Origin: Tetrahymena thermophila SB210
Lineage: Eukaryota > Ciliophora > Oligohymenophorea > Hymenostomatida > Tetrahymenidae
Direction of reading: 5' to 3'
Length of the DNA: 64,000 bases
Assembly (NCBI RefSeq): GCF_000189635.1
Contig: NW_002476477.1
Location: forward strand, 177,612 to 241,611
Positions 12,955 to 26,955 of the stretch are shown one piece after another. Under the pieces are notes generated by a model, which was given only the letters and a program-made list of their open reading frames with translations, searched no databases and was not told the origin of the DNA. Positions within the stretch are counted from its first letter, which is position 1; the number at the start of each line of letters is the position of its first letter. Both the position numbers and the translations under genes were made by a program.

Positions 12955-14714
12955 TCACTACCTATTTGGAGGCAATCCCATACCACATTGTGGGAATGGA
13001 GCTTCTTATTTACCTTTTAATTTATATAATTCTTCATCTTTTAATGTTATTTCTTTCTTGACTTTTTCGTTTTGATCGTTTAATCCTTTTTTCTATTTAT
13101 TTTAAAAAAATTATTTTAAAAATATTTTTTATTTATTTATTCATTACTTCTCTACACATAAAATCGTATTCTTTGAAGAAATCTTTCTTGCTGAGATTTT
13201 CAGTGAGTTTTTGATTTGATTATTGAATTGATTCAACCTAAATTTAATACAAGAAAAAATGGTTTTGATTTAAATAAAAAATGATTAGAATTTTTACTTC
13301 TTATTGTAATTGTTTTTCTGTTTCTTCTAAGTTCTATATTTACTGCTCTAACTATTCTTTTGTTTCTGCATAATAATCAATTTAGTGCTTTCTTGCTTCC
13401 AAATCATTCATTTAGCTTTTTAATCTGTTTTATTCTTCTTTCATAGAATCAAGTCTCTTTTATAATTCTTAGTTTTGAAGTGACAAGAGAGGACCATTAA
13501 TTGGTGCAACTTAATCTGAATACTGAGAAGTGTTAATTTTTAACTCAGAATTCTATTATCTCAAATCATCTCCCCTATTGTTTAAATAAAATTAAGTAGA
13601 TGTGAAATTATTTATTAATCACAAAAAAAAATTCAAGATAATTTAATAATTAAAAAAATTTTCTTAATTTGTTAATTTTGAAATTAACAAAAATTTGTAT
13701 TTTAATAATTAATTTTTATGTCAACTTTTTTAGTATTCTTAACGATTTAATATAATTTATATGTTTAATTTATTTATTTATTACTTTCTTTTTTCATCTT
13801 CAACCTTAGCTTTGTAATCATAAATTTCGTCAATCAGGTCACTGAATATTTGCTGATTCTATTTGATTATAAAATAATTTATAAAATTTCTTCAAATATT
13901 TCAATTTTAAATCAAAATTTTCATTTTTAATTAAAAAAGAAAGCATTTTCAGCTTTAATTTTAAAGCAGCAATATCTTTTTCATAAATTATATTTGCTGA
14001 TTATTTCAAAATGCTATCACTCATTTAGTTAGTTAATTTTTATATTTAATCTTGCTTGTTTGTATGTTTGATATATTTGTTGTTTAAATATGTGAATAAT
14101 TTAAGTACCTTTTAGTTAAATAATTTGAGGTCATTTATATTTTTTGTTTTTTCAAAACTGTAAAACGCTTCTAACAAGCTTTCTAAATGGCTATATTATC
14201 TGTTTAATTTTTCATTTTCGTATTGAAGTGAGGCATCAATTTCTTCTATCCTTCTTTCAGGTGAAATAACTCTCGAATTTCCTAATGTATTCTGGGTTGA
14301 AGATGTTTAAGAATACACAGAGCTTCCATTTTGATTAATATTATATCCGTTTTGCACATTTTATTAGTGATAAACAACTTAAGGAGTTGTATTTGATTAT
14401 GCTAATTAAATAAACTGAGGCTATTATTATGGAATTTGCTTTTGTACATAAGAACCGTTTTATTAAAAAGACTGCTAATTTTAAAGCTGAGGAGAGCCCA
14501 TCTACTAAATTTATTATTAAGGAGGCAATTACTGTTAATAAGGTATTCTAACCTATTAACCATTTTTTATATCATAAGGAATTCCTCCATTCTATTATTA
14601 TTTTATCATCATATATTGTTGCTAATTTGGTGGCTAAGGTGGCATCTATGCATAAGCTTGGCCAGGAGCCATCATCTACTGTTAGGGAATCTACTAAAAA
14701 TTTCTTTGGAACAT
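12955..14714 (-). CDS. Gln-rich N terminus plus coiled-coil protein
   Basis: The N-terminal ~130 residues are Gln/Pro/Asn-rich low complexity (MFQRNFQQIPQQQMMAPG and later runs of QQQ), almost all from TAA and TAG codons, which makes this one of the clearest proofs of the genetic code here. A coiled coil follows (SPERRIEEIDASLQYENEK onward) through several exons, including the heptad-rich block RLKSQMNDLEARKHQIDYYA. The C terminus is short and ends GLPPNRQ before TGA (12957-12955). No enzyme motif or membrane segment. Such proteins are usually structural or basal-body/cortical or RNP components, but no family is recognised. One possible intron near 14040-14110 can also be read through in frame. 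Confidence 0.8.
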
Positions 14715-16000
14715 TCTCTATTTCAACTCCTATTTTATTATTTGTTTGTTTTTTACTTTTTACTTAAGATATTCTTTGAAAAAGTTAATCCTCCCCTCCT
14801 TTGTTTTTTTGTTACTTCTTTCCTTTTTTGCTTGGCTTTACTAAATATCTATTAAATTTTATATTAATCAAACTTTCTTTATTATTTGTTATATTTTACA
14901 AATTTTTTTATAATTGAATGTATATTGCTTGTTAGCTTGCTTTTTTATGCATCCACTCAATTTAAGCTGCTATATGCAAACACTATTAATAAGATTCGAA
15001 AGTGCATACATATATATTCACTGAAAAAAATAAAAATATTGCACTTTTTCATTAACTAACTCATTTATTGAATCCTTCTTTCCTTCCTGCTTGCTTTTTT
15101 GCTTGCTTTTTAATAGAGAAATTAATATTATTGTTAATAGCTTAATACAATTTTAAATAATTTTGAAAAATCGTGTTGAAATAATTTAAAATTTATTACA
15201 AAAGTAGATAAACAAGCATGTAAATCTATCAAAATTTATGTAAATATATAAAAATAGCAAACAAAAATATGAGCTTTAAATTCATTTCATAAATTATCAA
15301 AAATAGATAAATCGATAATAATTTAATTATTTTTTTTTTTTTTTGGTTTAAATTTGAAAAATAATTTGTAAGTTTTTTTAAATCAACTCAATTAATTAAT
15401 TAATTTTTAAAATTTTAAATATGTTTGTTTAAAACTTTAGATGCATGCTATCTATCTATTTGCCTGCCAAAATCAATCTTTATCTATGAGATTTTATTTA
15501 AGTAAAATAAAAATGAGTTACTAAATATTATTTTATTGAATAAACTTTAAAAAGAATACAAATTTAATGATACATCTAAGTAAAATCATACATACATACA
15601 TTATAAAATATTTAATAAAATTTGATTTATATAAATATGATTAGTATTATTGATTATAATTAAATAAGTTTTTATATTTAGGATTACTTAAAATTAATAC
15701 TGCTGTAATAAAAACACTTAATATCCCAAACACATTATTCATTATAATAAACTTAATTTATTGTTAATTTTAAAACCTTGATATATTGATTGTATTTATA
15801 AGGAGATATATTTAAATTCAAATTAGTTTCACTTTAATACAGCTATAATAAATAATAAATTTGTCAATATTTTTTATTTTCATTCTGTTAAATATAAACA
15901 AAATTAATTTAGTTAGTTTTACAATTAATTTTTTGTTTTTTTTTATTGGGTGAAATTTTGTAATTTTGAATTGATAAATTGTTGTCTATCATATATATGA

Positions 16001-16052
<52 letters not shown>

Positions 16053-17618
16053 ATAACCATGTGAAGTAATTTTATAATAAAAAATTAATTATCTTGAAAT
16101 TTAAATAATAATATAAAATTGAATATTATAATTGAATCAAATGATTGAAGAGAAATATTAAAAAAATGACTAAAATATGTAAGTAACTTCATCGATATTT
16201 AGTTAATATAAAATTTGTTTCATAAAATTAATTGAAATGTTTAGTTAAAATTTCAAGATAAGTAAGCAGCAAGTATCAATAATATCTTCAAATAAACTTT
16301 ATTTTTATTATACATATGATAAAATCAAAATTTAATTTTAACTATTACATTATTTCAAATAATATAATTAAAATTATTAAAATAACTTTCAAAAATATTA
16401 CTAAACAGAAAGGCTTTAGGTACAAATATAAATTAAAACAAACTTATTTTAAATTATAAATCAAGTAATTTTTCTTTTTAAACTATTGTATTAAAATATC
16501 CGTTTAAATATGCCTTTACTGCTTATTATACATACTAATATCTCAATAAAAATAAATTAATATTTTTATTAATCAAAGAGGTAGCTAAAAGTAATAGGTC
16601 TTATTCAAACATATTATTTTTTACTAAAAAACTACCTCAATTAATTAATGACAATATATAGATGGTATTTTATTTATTTTTAAAAAATTTCAATATTTTA
16701 TTTTGATTTAATATTAAGAATTTAAAAAAATCGTTTTTAAGAATAAAATAACTATTTCACATATAAAATGACGACACTGGTTATTAAATTTTTTAGTTTA
16801 AAATAATAAAATAAATACCTCAAACCATATTTTCAATTTTGTTTTTATTTTTTACTACGAAGTATAGATAAAATAAGATAATTTACTTTGTTTTGAGAAT
16901 GTTATATCCAACTTAAATGTTATGTTTTAAGATATTTTTAATTTGATTTGATATAAATTCTAGAACTATTCGATAATTTCTAAAATTAATAAATGCTGAA
17001 CAAAATTTAAGATTAGAAGAATATAAAAATTACATTCTATTCTCAACTTTGAATAGAAAGAAAGAAAGATAATTAATTAATTAAATGGCAATATAAAATT
17101 TTTAAAATAATTTTTAATTAATACTAAAAAATTTTAAATTATTTAGATTAAGTTGTTAGTTAGATAGATAGACTTAAGTAAATGAAAAAGTAGAGAACAC
17201 TTAATTATTACAGATTATAAATTTGGTATATCTGGTTTTAATTTGTTTGATAAAAAATAATTATACAAATAAACAAACAACCAATCTGATCTTTAAATCT
17301 GATAAATTGATTAAATAAAGTGAATTGGATTAGATATTAAATAGTTAATAGATAGTACGTAGAATCAATAAATAAATAATAATTTATTTGGCAGATATTA
17401 ATAAAGTTAAATATTTTTTGAATAAAACAAACAATAAGAATAACTCATTTTAGCAAATATCATATCATATCAATAAATCAATCAATATATAGAGAATCTT
17501 TAATAATTACTTAAATATATTTCAGGCATTAAAAATACACAAAAAATTGTTAAAAAAGAAATAGAAGAAAGACAACAAACAAAGCAAGCAAAAATTAATA
17601 GATCAATTTTTAAATAAA
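14715..17618. other. Divergent AT-rich spacer
   Basis: About 2.9 kb between two divergent gene starts (14714 on -, 17619 on +). Contains homopolymer T/A runs, a TTAG microsatellite (listed separately) and no supported reading frame with protein character. It should carry the promoters of both genes, but no motif can be assigned. Confidence 0.55.
16001..16052. repeat. (TTAG)13 microsatellite
   Basis: Thirteen uninterrupted TTAG units in a non-coding spacer. Shorter TTAG and CTAA tracts occur elsewhere in the window (near 7020 and 12790). Probably slippage-generated simple sequence. Confidence 0.95.
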
Positions 17619-20600
17619 ATGGAAGTAGAAAAGGGTAAATAAGGAGAAACAAATCAGGATTAAGAGAAAAAAAATGAAAATTTAGTAAGCAAATAGGATT
17701 AAAGCAACAACTAAAATAAGTGGCATTCTTTGAGGAAATATCTCAATAACTAATTTCCTTGCAATAATAAGGATTTATTTGATTCTGAAAAAGAGGAATT
17801 AACATAGAAGTTTGACGAATAAGTCAAAAATATTTTTAATGAGAGAGATTTAAATAATGAATTTACATCTTTAGGCAGAAAGCGTTCTAAACTGCAATTG
17901 CTTTATGGCATAAATAATTAAGTAAAACAGCGCTTTTAAGAAACAATGTTCTATTTGGCTATTGAAGAATAGTATATGAAGTTAGAACCTCTTATTGCGT
18001 ATCCTTTCAATAGTAATTCTACACTCAATTGGTAGCCTTTCTGGAACTTGGTTCTTAAAATGATATTCAAAAACGATCTTTAGAACACAAATCTCCAAGA
18101 AGCAGTTCTTCCAGAAACTATCAACTTCCTCTAAGTCATCAAGAAAATTCGCCAAAAATTTGATGATAGTTCTATTTAAGAAGTTTACGACTTGTACAAA
18201 AAGCTGGTAAAATAGAAAATTAATTTAAAGCATGTTGTATTAGAAGAAATATTTATTATTCTACTAAAGCTTCATCTATTCCTCATCTTAATCATATAGC
18301 TAGTTTATAAGCATTTGATGTTTCCTAGCATGAAAAATTAACACTTATTTAGAATCATAGCAGTTATTTTAAATATTTTTGTTGCGTTTTACAAGATAGA
18401 TGCAAAGAATAAAGCTAGATTTTAATTTAAAAATAAACAACAAAAACTTTCTTTTATTAACCAATTTTATTTTTTAAAAATAAATAAATTAAAGCGATTA
18501 TCAAATAGCGGATAACTCTCGTTGCTTTTAGTGAGATACTTTTTAAAAATATCTAGGAATACTCCTAAAGAATTATATTAGTAAATATTCTAAGAGTTCA
18601 CTCTCTAATTAAGTTACGATTAGCCTATCAGAAACAGATTAGTTATGCTCACCATCCTCTATAATTTAGCAAAGTACGTTATTTCTAAAAGCAAACAATT
18701 TTTAATTTATTTTTCCAATCATTGAGTGAATAAATCTCCATAAGGAGATAACAAAACAAACAAACAAAAAAAGAAAAGATCAAATTTTTTTATTTTTTAA
18801 ATCAATAATAATTAGCTTTGACCAATACAATAAAAAAATAAAGAATTAATGAATTAATTTAGCAATATTTTATTAATGAAAACAATAAATTTATAAAAAG
18901 AGCTCATCCATAGCTAGATTGGGAGAATTAGTATGATTAAATTTTCACATTTATCTCTAGATACTATATACAAAGAATGCCTTTAGGTTTTACTTACTAT
19001 TAGCCTTAGTAAAAATTGTACTATCTTTCTATATACAATCCATAGACTTTGATTATGAGTCTTTTGATAGCTTTGATAGCACCTGAGACTGAAAAGGAAA
19101 AGCATGAAAAAATATGGAAAAATATTCATAGACTTTTCAATCTGATAAAGCAATATTTACATCCTAATTACGATAATACTCCGACAATTAAATTCCTCTT
19201 TTAGCAATTCTAATAATTTGTATCAACTTTCATATGGACTCACGGCGAGTAGCAAAAATAAATCAATAACTTAGAGAAATAAAAGGCCAAATTAGAAAGA
19301 AAGATTAAGATTTTAAATGCTGCTTAAAAGTAAGACGAGTAGCTAGTTTCTTAGCAAGGACTACCTGGAGATGAGCAAGATGAATTGAAAGATCAAAATA
19401 TAGATACTGAGTTGTTAAATGAAGATGAAGGTGGAAACATGTAAATGGAAAAGGGTATGGACTAGTTTAAGTCATAGGCTATGGATTACGAAGGAAATGA
19501 TAATCCTCAAATGCAAAATATTCAAGCTAGAGTTGAAGAGGATGAAGTAGATGATGAAGATGAAAACGAAGATTCAGATGATGAGCAAGAAAAATTCGAT
19601 AAGTTTGTAAACGAGTTCTCTGAAAAAGCTTAAAATGAGCAAGCAGAAGAAGTAGAAAAATATCAAAAAAAGCTACAAACAGTTATTGAAAAGTTGAAGT
19701 AAAAAAATTAAAAAGTAAATTTAGGCAAAATAGATTTGAACAAATTATTTAAAATTAAAATAGTGTAAAAAAGTAATTTGCCTTCGATAATGCTTGCAAA
19801 TAGTAGTTTGAATCTATTATTGAAGCTAATTTAATTAACATATTGGGAATAAACGACCAGAGTGGCAACATTCTCCCTTAAATTTGCAAAGATTTGTGTT
19901 ATTTTAATCCTAGCAAATTCATTCCAATCATCTTGGACAATATTTATGAGGCTTTCGAAAAACCTGATATGAATTACTCAACTGCAATCAGTGTTTTAAC
20001 TTCAATAATTATCCCTATGGTAGACAGAACTAACTACAAGTAAGGTCTCTATCAAATCCCAACTCTAATGAAGAAAGTCCTTGATATTTTCAACACCAGC
20101 AATTTCTAGTTATCAGTAAAAATGTGGAAGTAATAAAACAAATTTAATTTAATTTATTGGGTAATTTATTCATTAATGAAATTTTAATAGGTTATTCGAT
20201 TAGATTTTCCAAGTTGTTCCTATTTACAACGTAGATGATTTGCAAGAAGCCTACATGGAAAAAAACCCTGGAAAATCATATAGCGATTTCTATCAAGATT
20301 TAAACAAAGTAAACATAAAAAACATTATAATCTAAACAAAATCATATAATAAATTATTAAATAAATCAAAGGATGAAGAAATAAACATGATAACATTTTA
20401 TGAGTAGCTCCATGATGTTACCTATAACATATTCTAAAAGTTCTTAAGCATCTTTGAGCATATTGACATGCCCAGATCTAAAAATACTAGAGGATTTAGA
20501 GCAGCTGTGATATCTGTTCTAAATTTCTTCACATCAATAGCGTTTTCAACATCTAAAAAGCTATTTAAGCAAGTAATTCATTCGATTTTCACAAATTATG

Positions 20601-23600
20601 CTAAATCCTTTTTGCTTTTTCAAAACCTAATTTGAAATGAATATTTTTAATAAATAATTCTTAAAATGTTATTTTTCAAATTAAAATTTTTAATAAAATT
20701 TCTTAATTTTGAAGAAATTTTTAAATTGAGTTTTTAAAAAATTAAAACATTTTTTATATAAATTAATATTTTTTTATCTTAAAAATTAATTAAATAAAGT
20801 TGTGGTCTCATGCATTCTAATGCATCACAGATAGATAACAGCTTCATGCATCTAAATTTTATAGCTACTTAATACACTCATTCACTTTACGTGATCCTTA
20901 ATTAGTTTTATAAAGCATGATTCCTTACTTATTTGATCACATCTTGATAAAGAGAGAAAATCCTGATTTGACAGAAATAGAAAAGCAGCCTCTTTACTAT
21001 TTATTATAGCAATAGCCAAACAAGGACCATATTCTCTCTTATCAAATCGAGAGTATAAACTCTAATTCACTATTCTGGTATCTAAACTTGCTTGAAGATA
21101 CCATATTCTTTGGCAGATAAGAGATCTTAAAATACAAAACAGAAATCGAAACAATTATTTTCCTTTGCTTTGTTCATACAGAAACCGAATTTTCTAAAAA
21201 GGCTTGCCAGTTGCTTTAAAAAATATTCCATTCTCTTATTACTTTTTACCCTTCAGGTAATTTTCAATAATAAATTTTTCCAGATATAATTTTTTTTGTC
21301 ATAAAATGCTAATTTTCTTACTAATAAAATCGTTAATTATTTAGAAATGTTTATTTGGAGCGAAAATGAAATTGAAGATGATCTTAATTTTAAGGAAATG
21401 TACCATAGATACATTGGCTAGAGCAGTAAGAAGAAATTCAGTATGAAATGGCACGAACCTACTGCTGTTGAGGTTGAATACTCAAAGGAGTTATTCTTTA
21501 GAATATATAATCCTATTCTAAATCATTTCAATAACAATCATTTCAAGAATTTAGAACCTATTGATGTTGACAATAATTTCACATAGATACTCGACGCAAC
21601 TATGCATGCTCCAGATGATGCTCCCAGAAGTCTTAAAACAGAATTATAGAGGTAAATATAATTAATTATCTCATTAAAACATTTTTAGTTAACAAAAATT
21701 TTAATAAAAGGTCTATCATGTTGCTTTTCCATCTTTATAGCTCAATAGCTACAAGACTAAAATGGGGAATTGATGAATAAGATGGAATATACAAAAAATT
21801 TAGTTCTACATTCTGTCTTCCTGAGTATGATAATATAAATAGTGAAATGATAGATTTTAGTGAAAATATGATCAATTTCATGATAAAAAATAATCTATTT
21901 TACGACAGCAATGTTGCTTAAGTTTATCTATCTCTGATATTATTTATTTTAGGAAATGATGACTAAACTGGTTACATTAATGGTATCAAAAATAAGCTCA
22001 AAGAATTAAAGAATTAAAATTCAAATCCTTATAGATCATATCAAGGATATCCAAGATTTGTAGAAGTTACTTCAGTTACAACACAATTCAACACTAAAGT
22101 TATTTTATATACTTTTGACACTAAATTGAATGACAAACATTCCAAATTGCTTAAGCCACTTCTATTTTTGATACTCCACCCTTACTAAAAGGTAATCTTT
22201 TATATTGATTTTATCTAATACTCATTTACTTTTATCAAATAGATTAGTGAAAAATCTATCAATAGCTATTTGATGATGGCTGATCTGCTCAAAAATAAAA
22301 GTTATTATATTCAAAGCTTGAAAACATTCTGCTCGTAATAAAGATTTATTTTAATAAAATTAATTAATTTTGAATTATTTAGATTCTTACAGGCCAAATT
22401 GAGCAAAAAGAGCAATGATTTCTTCCCTAAAGTAATTGAAGAATGCAAAGAAAAGGATCCAAAGCTAGTTCCTATGCTTAGCACATATTAGGACAGAACT
22501 ATTTCTTCGTTAATAGTTTTGAATTTTGTTGCAAAGAAATTCGATTAAGATTATGCTTTCGTAGTGGATACTTTGATGTCAATTGTAGAATCTTACAATA
22601 TCTTTTTATCTAAAGACTTAAAAGATAAGATAATTGATATTCCATTAAATTAACTAATGCACTTAGTAACTAAACTCAAAAAGTTGGATATCGCTTACAA
22701 TTAACCAATTTAAAAGCTGGGAATTTACAAGGAAAAAAGCTAGGTTCTCTAGGAAATTCTATAGCAAGACAGTAATTTTTATGATTTTTTTTATTTGTGG
22801 ATAAATAAAAATAATTTTAATAAAAAATTAGATAAAGAAAGAACTCACTAATTATAAGGAGAGCAAAAGATGCTTTAAATAAAGGCACTGATTAAGTAGC
22901 TCTATGATAGATGCTTGTTAAATCTAGAAGACCCTACTGTCTTCTCCAAAGAAAAGATTTTTATGATCATAATCGCAATGAAAACTGCAAACTTTACAGA
23001 TGCCAACGACGAAAGATTTAAAAAAATATTAGAAAATGCAATTAATTTCACTAATTATGACAATCTTCATTCTCGTAATATAGGCAGAGCAATGCTTTTT
23101 AAGTGCATTCGTACACTCAAAAACCAGTACAAAAAAAGGGAAGAAAAAATTACAATCGAAGACGATTATGTTAAAGATTAAAATAAGCCTCTTGAAGAAT
23201 TAAGTGCATATTTCTTGTTTAAAAAGGAAGATATTGAAGATAATTTCTATACAAATAGACATCAAGACTTTATCCTCTACAAAAAATCTACAACGTAAAA
23301 TATTAACAAAATTTTGAAAAATATCTTTTTCATCCAGCACTTAATTTAATATTGAAAATAATTTTATGAATATAAATAAAAAATTTTGTTAAATAATATA
23401 AAATTTATTTATATCAACAAATAAACAAAAATATTAAAATAAATTTAAAGAAAAATTTTTAGAAATTTACTTTAAAAAAAAACAAACAAACAAAAAAAAA
23501 TAATGTTGATTTGGCTCATTCTAATTTGCGCGAATTTGTTTAATACCTAGCTTTTAAACTTATTTTTAAAATATTAGAATTGAAAAAAAACATTTAATTT

Positions 23601-25925
23601 TTACAATCTTAAAATTCATAAGAAAATTTCATTAATTATTACAATATCAAATTTAAATAAAAATTTAATTTTAGAACTAAAATTAAAACAAATGTTTAAT
23701 TATTACAATATCAAAACCAAATAAAAACTTAATTTTAGAACTAGAAATTTAAAATTAAAATAAATATTAAATTATTAATAAATGGAAACCAAATAAACTC
23801 TTTATTACAGAATTAGAAATTTAAAATAATAATGAAATATAGATTTAATAAAAATATAATAATTGATAATTTCAATTATTATTCAAAAAAATAAAGTCTT
23901 TAATAACAATTTTATATGCAAAAAAAATTTAATTAAATTTGATTACTTATTTAATTTTAATTAATATTAAAATAGATATTTAGAACATAAGAAGGATATT
24001 ATTTTTTACTAAAAATTTTCTGATAAAGAATTTTTGAATACCTTCCTTGAGCATATTCTGAATGATATTACGACACATACTATGGCTGAATAATCTCTAA
24101 AGCCTAAAAATATTTTCAACACTGCAGATTTGATATTCTAATAAGAATTTGTGAAGGTAAATTTGATTTCTTTGTTTGCTAAAAATATATTTTAATAATT
24201 ATTTAATTATTTAACTTTAGAATTTCAAGAAAAAGAATTTCTTTAGCGATGGGCCATCATTTTTCCATATGAAACTTCTTAAAAAGATATTTGGTTTACT
24301 TGGTATGCAATTTTTCGAAGTTGCCAAGGTTCATTTAGAGAAATATAAGAATGACTACTCAACTCTTGAAGGATCTACTATCATGAATGTACTCACTTTC
24401 AGTTGTTTACTAGGTATTTTCTAAATAGAATAAGACGCTACTGAATAAGAGAAAGAAGAGACTTATAAGTATTTAATGGAGATAGTTATCGACAGAGCAT
24501 ACTAACTTAACTTAGAATAATTTGCTTATTTCATGAAATACTTAGAGACAGTGATTGAAAGTATATCTTTTAGAGAATCTTAGAGAATTCTTGATGACAT
24601 CTATAAATCTCCTAAACTAGGTAATTAGTAGGATCCTAAGTACTAACGTTATCTTTATACAAAGCTCCTCTAACTAAATAAATTCAACATAAAAAATTAA
24701 GAAATCTTGGAAGGGTTAATTAATGAATTAAAAACTGTTAATCCTTTGTCTATTCAATAACTTCCTATATACAATCTAGTTCACAACGCTGTTTGGTCGT
24801 AATTTTAAAATACATTTAAAAATTCAAAGAAAAAATTAAATATTTTTTATACATAATAAATATAGTTATCATTAGATTTCGATTGACTTTAACTTCTGTA
24901 AAAAGTACAACATAATTAAAGATATTGACTAATTAGTAGAACAAGGAAGGTTGAGAAAAATTGACTCATTCCAAGCTATTAGGATTAATCCTCAAATAAA
25001 TTAAATTTATGATTTCATTCTAAACCAATTAAACTCAGAAGATCCTGAGGTGAAGAAGAAATATTACCGTCTTGTAAAAGTCTTTTCATCGATTTTCAAA
25101 GAAGATCATCTCTTCAAAACAGAAATCTATAATTCAATGAAAAGCCTTTTCCCTTACTTCATAGAATTCAAAGTAATAATATTAAAAGCTCATTAAAAAA
25201 AATTATTTTAATGTCTTTTTATTCTTTTATTTAGGAAGAAGATATTGCTGATGCCTAACTTGTTTAAGAATTTTGGTCTAATTTGATCTTCCTATCGATT
25301 CCACTTTATAACAAAGAAACAGTATTAGAATTGCTAGAATTATGCTACAAAAACTTTAAAAACACTAACTGGAGAATTCGTTAGAGAGCTCTTCTATTCA
25401 ATCAGGTAATTATTTATTTTCATCCCTCTTGATAATATTTAATCTTAAATTAATATTCAACAGTTTATTGCCTTTTTCAACTTGTATAGAATTGGCGATT
25501 TTAACTATATTGACCCTCTTTTGGAACTTATGAACGACGAGCAAAAGCAGAACAAATCTATTGCTTAAAAGGTACTTTCCTTAGTTATCAAAACTCTACC
25601 TGTAGAGTAAGTAGGAGGATTTGTAGAAAGAATGTAAAAAATGGCAGTAAGCGAAGACAAGAACTAAAAAATCATAGCAGTTTATTGTCTAATGAGTGTA
25701 TTACTTTCTTATCCACATGAAATTAAGGAATGGACTGAAAATGCTATTAGGACAATTCTTAAAAATAAAAACATATCACCAGATACATTGACTCTTCTCA
25801 AAGAATTTGGAGCTGCTTTCTTAAGAAATGCTTTACACAACAAAGTAGAAAGTAAGCTAAAACTACCTGAAGACTTAATAATTAGACTTGAAGAAATATC
25901 TAGACCACATAACTACTTTGCTTGA
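17619..25925 (+). CDS. Proteasome activator PA200/Blm10-like
   Basis: Very large HEAT-like protein in many exons. PA200/Blm10 caps the 20S proteasome and opens its gate for peptides and, in animals and yeast, acetylated histones. Evidence: N-terminal helical repeats (STLNWQPFWNLVLKM; YLRNTPKELYQ), an acidic linker (about 19540-19600) as in the family, the block MKWHEPTAVEVEYSKELFF (about 21440-21500) matching the family's conserved WHxPxxxEV segment, and a C-terminal BLM10_C-like domain (WRIRQRALLFNQ; LLSYPHEIKEW). The protein ends RPHNYFA at TGA 25923-25925, the place of the family's gate-opening YYA tail. The penultimate Tyr is Phe here. A ~690-bp intron (about 23297-23980) carries tandem repeats. 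Intron positions are approximate. Confidence 0.88.
23632..23835. repeat. Tandem ~65-70-bp repeat in PA200 intron
   Basis: Three degenerate copies in the longest intron of the PA200-like gene. Each contains an AATTATTACAATATC-like start, an AACCAAATAAA block and TTTTAGAACTAGAAATTTAA-like end. Copies start near 23632, 23696 and 23766. The third has diverged most. Confidence 0.65.
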
Positions 25926-26014
25926 ATAAATTATTCTAAATAATTTTTAAATAATACAAACAAATATTTAAATATAAAATATTCAAAATACTCTTTTAAT
26001 ATTTTTTTATATTA

Positions 26015-26955
26015 ATTTTGTAAAGAGGAGGAACAAAATTTATAAATTGTTTTTAAATAACTTTATTTTAAATAGTCAATTAATAAATCCATCAATCAAT
26101 AAAAATTTATATTATCGTTTATTTTTATCTTTTTTATTTCCTAAATTACTCATTTAATATTTTTTTAAAATAAATTTCTGATAAAAACATAAATTTATAA
26201 ATTGATTTTAATAATTTTATTTAACAAAGTTAATCAATTATATTTTTTAATGCTTTTCTTTATTAATTTTGCTATGAGTAAAATAATACTTATAAATTGT
26301 TTTTAAGCAATTTCTTTTATTTTAATTGTTTAATCAATAAAAAAATAATATATTCTCATTTATTTTTATCTTTTTTACATTTTAAATTACTCTTTTAATG
26401 TTTTTCTTTATTAATTTTGTTATCAGTAAAACAAAATTTATAAATTGTTTTTAAACAATTTATTATATTTTACTTGTTTAATCAATAAATAAATAATACA
26501 TTATCATTTTTTGTTATCTGTTTTATTTCTTAAATTACACCCTTTTAATATCTTTTTTGTATTAATCTTATTATGAAGAGAAACAAAATATATTAATTTT
26601 TTTAAAATAATTTTATTTTACATATTATTTAATCAATCAATAAATAATAACATTATCATCTTTTTTTATCTTAAATTACCATTTCAATATCTTTTTTGTG
26701 TTAATCTTTTTATGAGGAAAAATTTATAAATTATTTTTAAATAATTTTATTTTTACACATTTAATCAATCAATAATACATTTACATCTTTTTTTATCTAT
26801 TTTTTTTTCTTAAATTACACTTTTAATATCTTTTTTTGTTAATATTGTTATGAGGAAAAATTTATAAATTATTTTTTAACAATTTTATTTTAAACAGTTA
26901 ATCAATCAATAATACTTTATCGTTTATCTTTATCTTTTATATTTTTTAAATACAA
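26015..26955. repeat. ~140-bp tandem repeat array downstream of PA200
   Basis: Seven degenerate copies. Each has TTTATAAATTGTTTTTAAA followed by TTTTATTTTA, TTTAATCAATCAATAA, TTATCATTTTTTTATC, CTTAAATTACACTTTTAATA and a TTAATTTTGTTATGAG block. The TATAAATT landmark recurs near 26039, 26190, 26290, 26437, 26590, 26725 and 26859, mostly 134-150 bp apart with one shorter unit. Starts ~90 bp beyond the PA200 stop. The rest of the spacer to 27480 is AT-rich with no gene seen. No function is evident. Confidence 0.8.

Noticed and set aside
14436..14855. Plus-strand Leu-rich frame
   Set aside because: It is the antisense shadow of the Gln-rich exon of the minus-strand gene; TAA/TAG glutamine codons read as TTA/CTA leucine on the other strand.
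23297..23980. Boundary between two genes
   Set aside because: Sequence on both sides matches consecutive parts of the PA200 family and no start or convincing 3' end lies between, so it is treated as a long intron.
22915..25925. Separate small genes at 22915-23181 and 25692-25925
   Set aside because: Both are parts of exons of the PA200-like gene; upstream sequence continues in frame once TAA/TAG are read as Gln.
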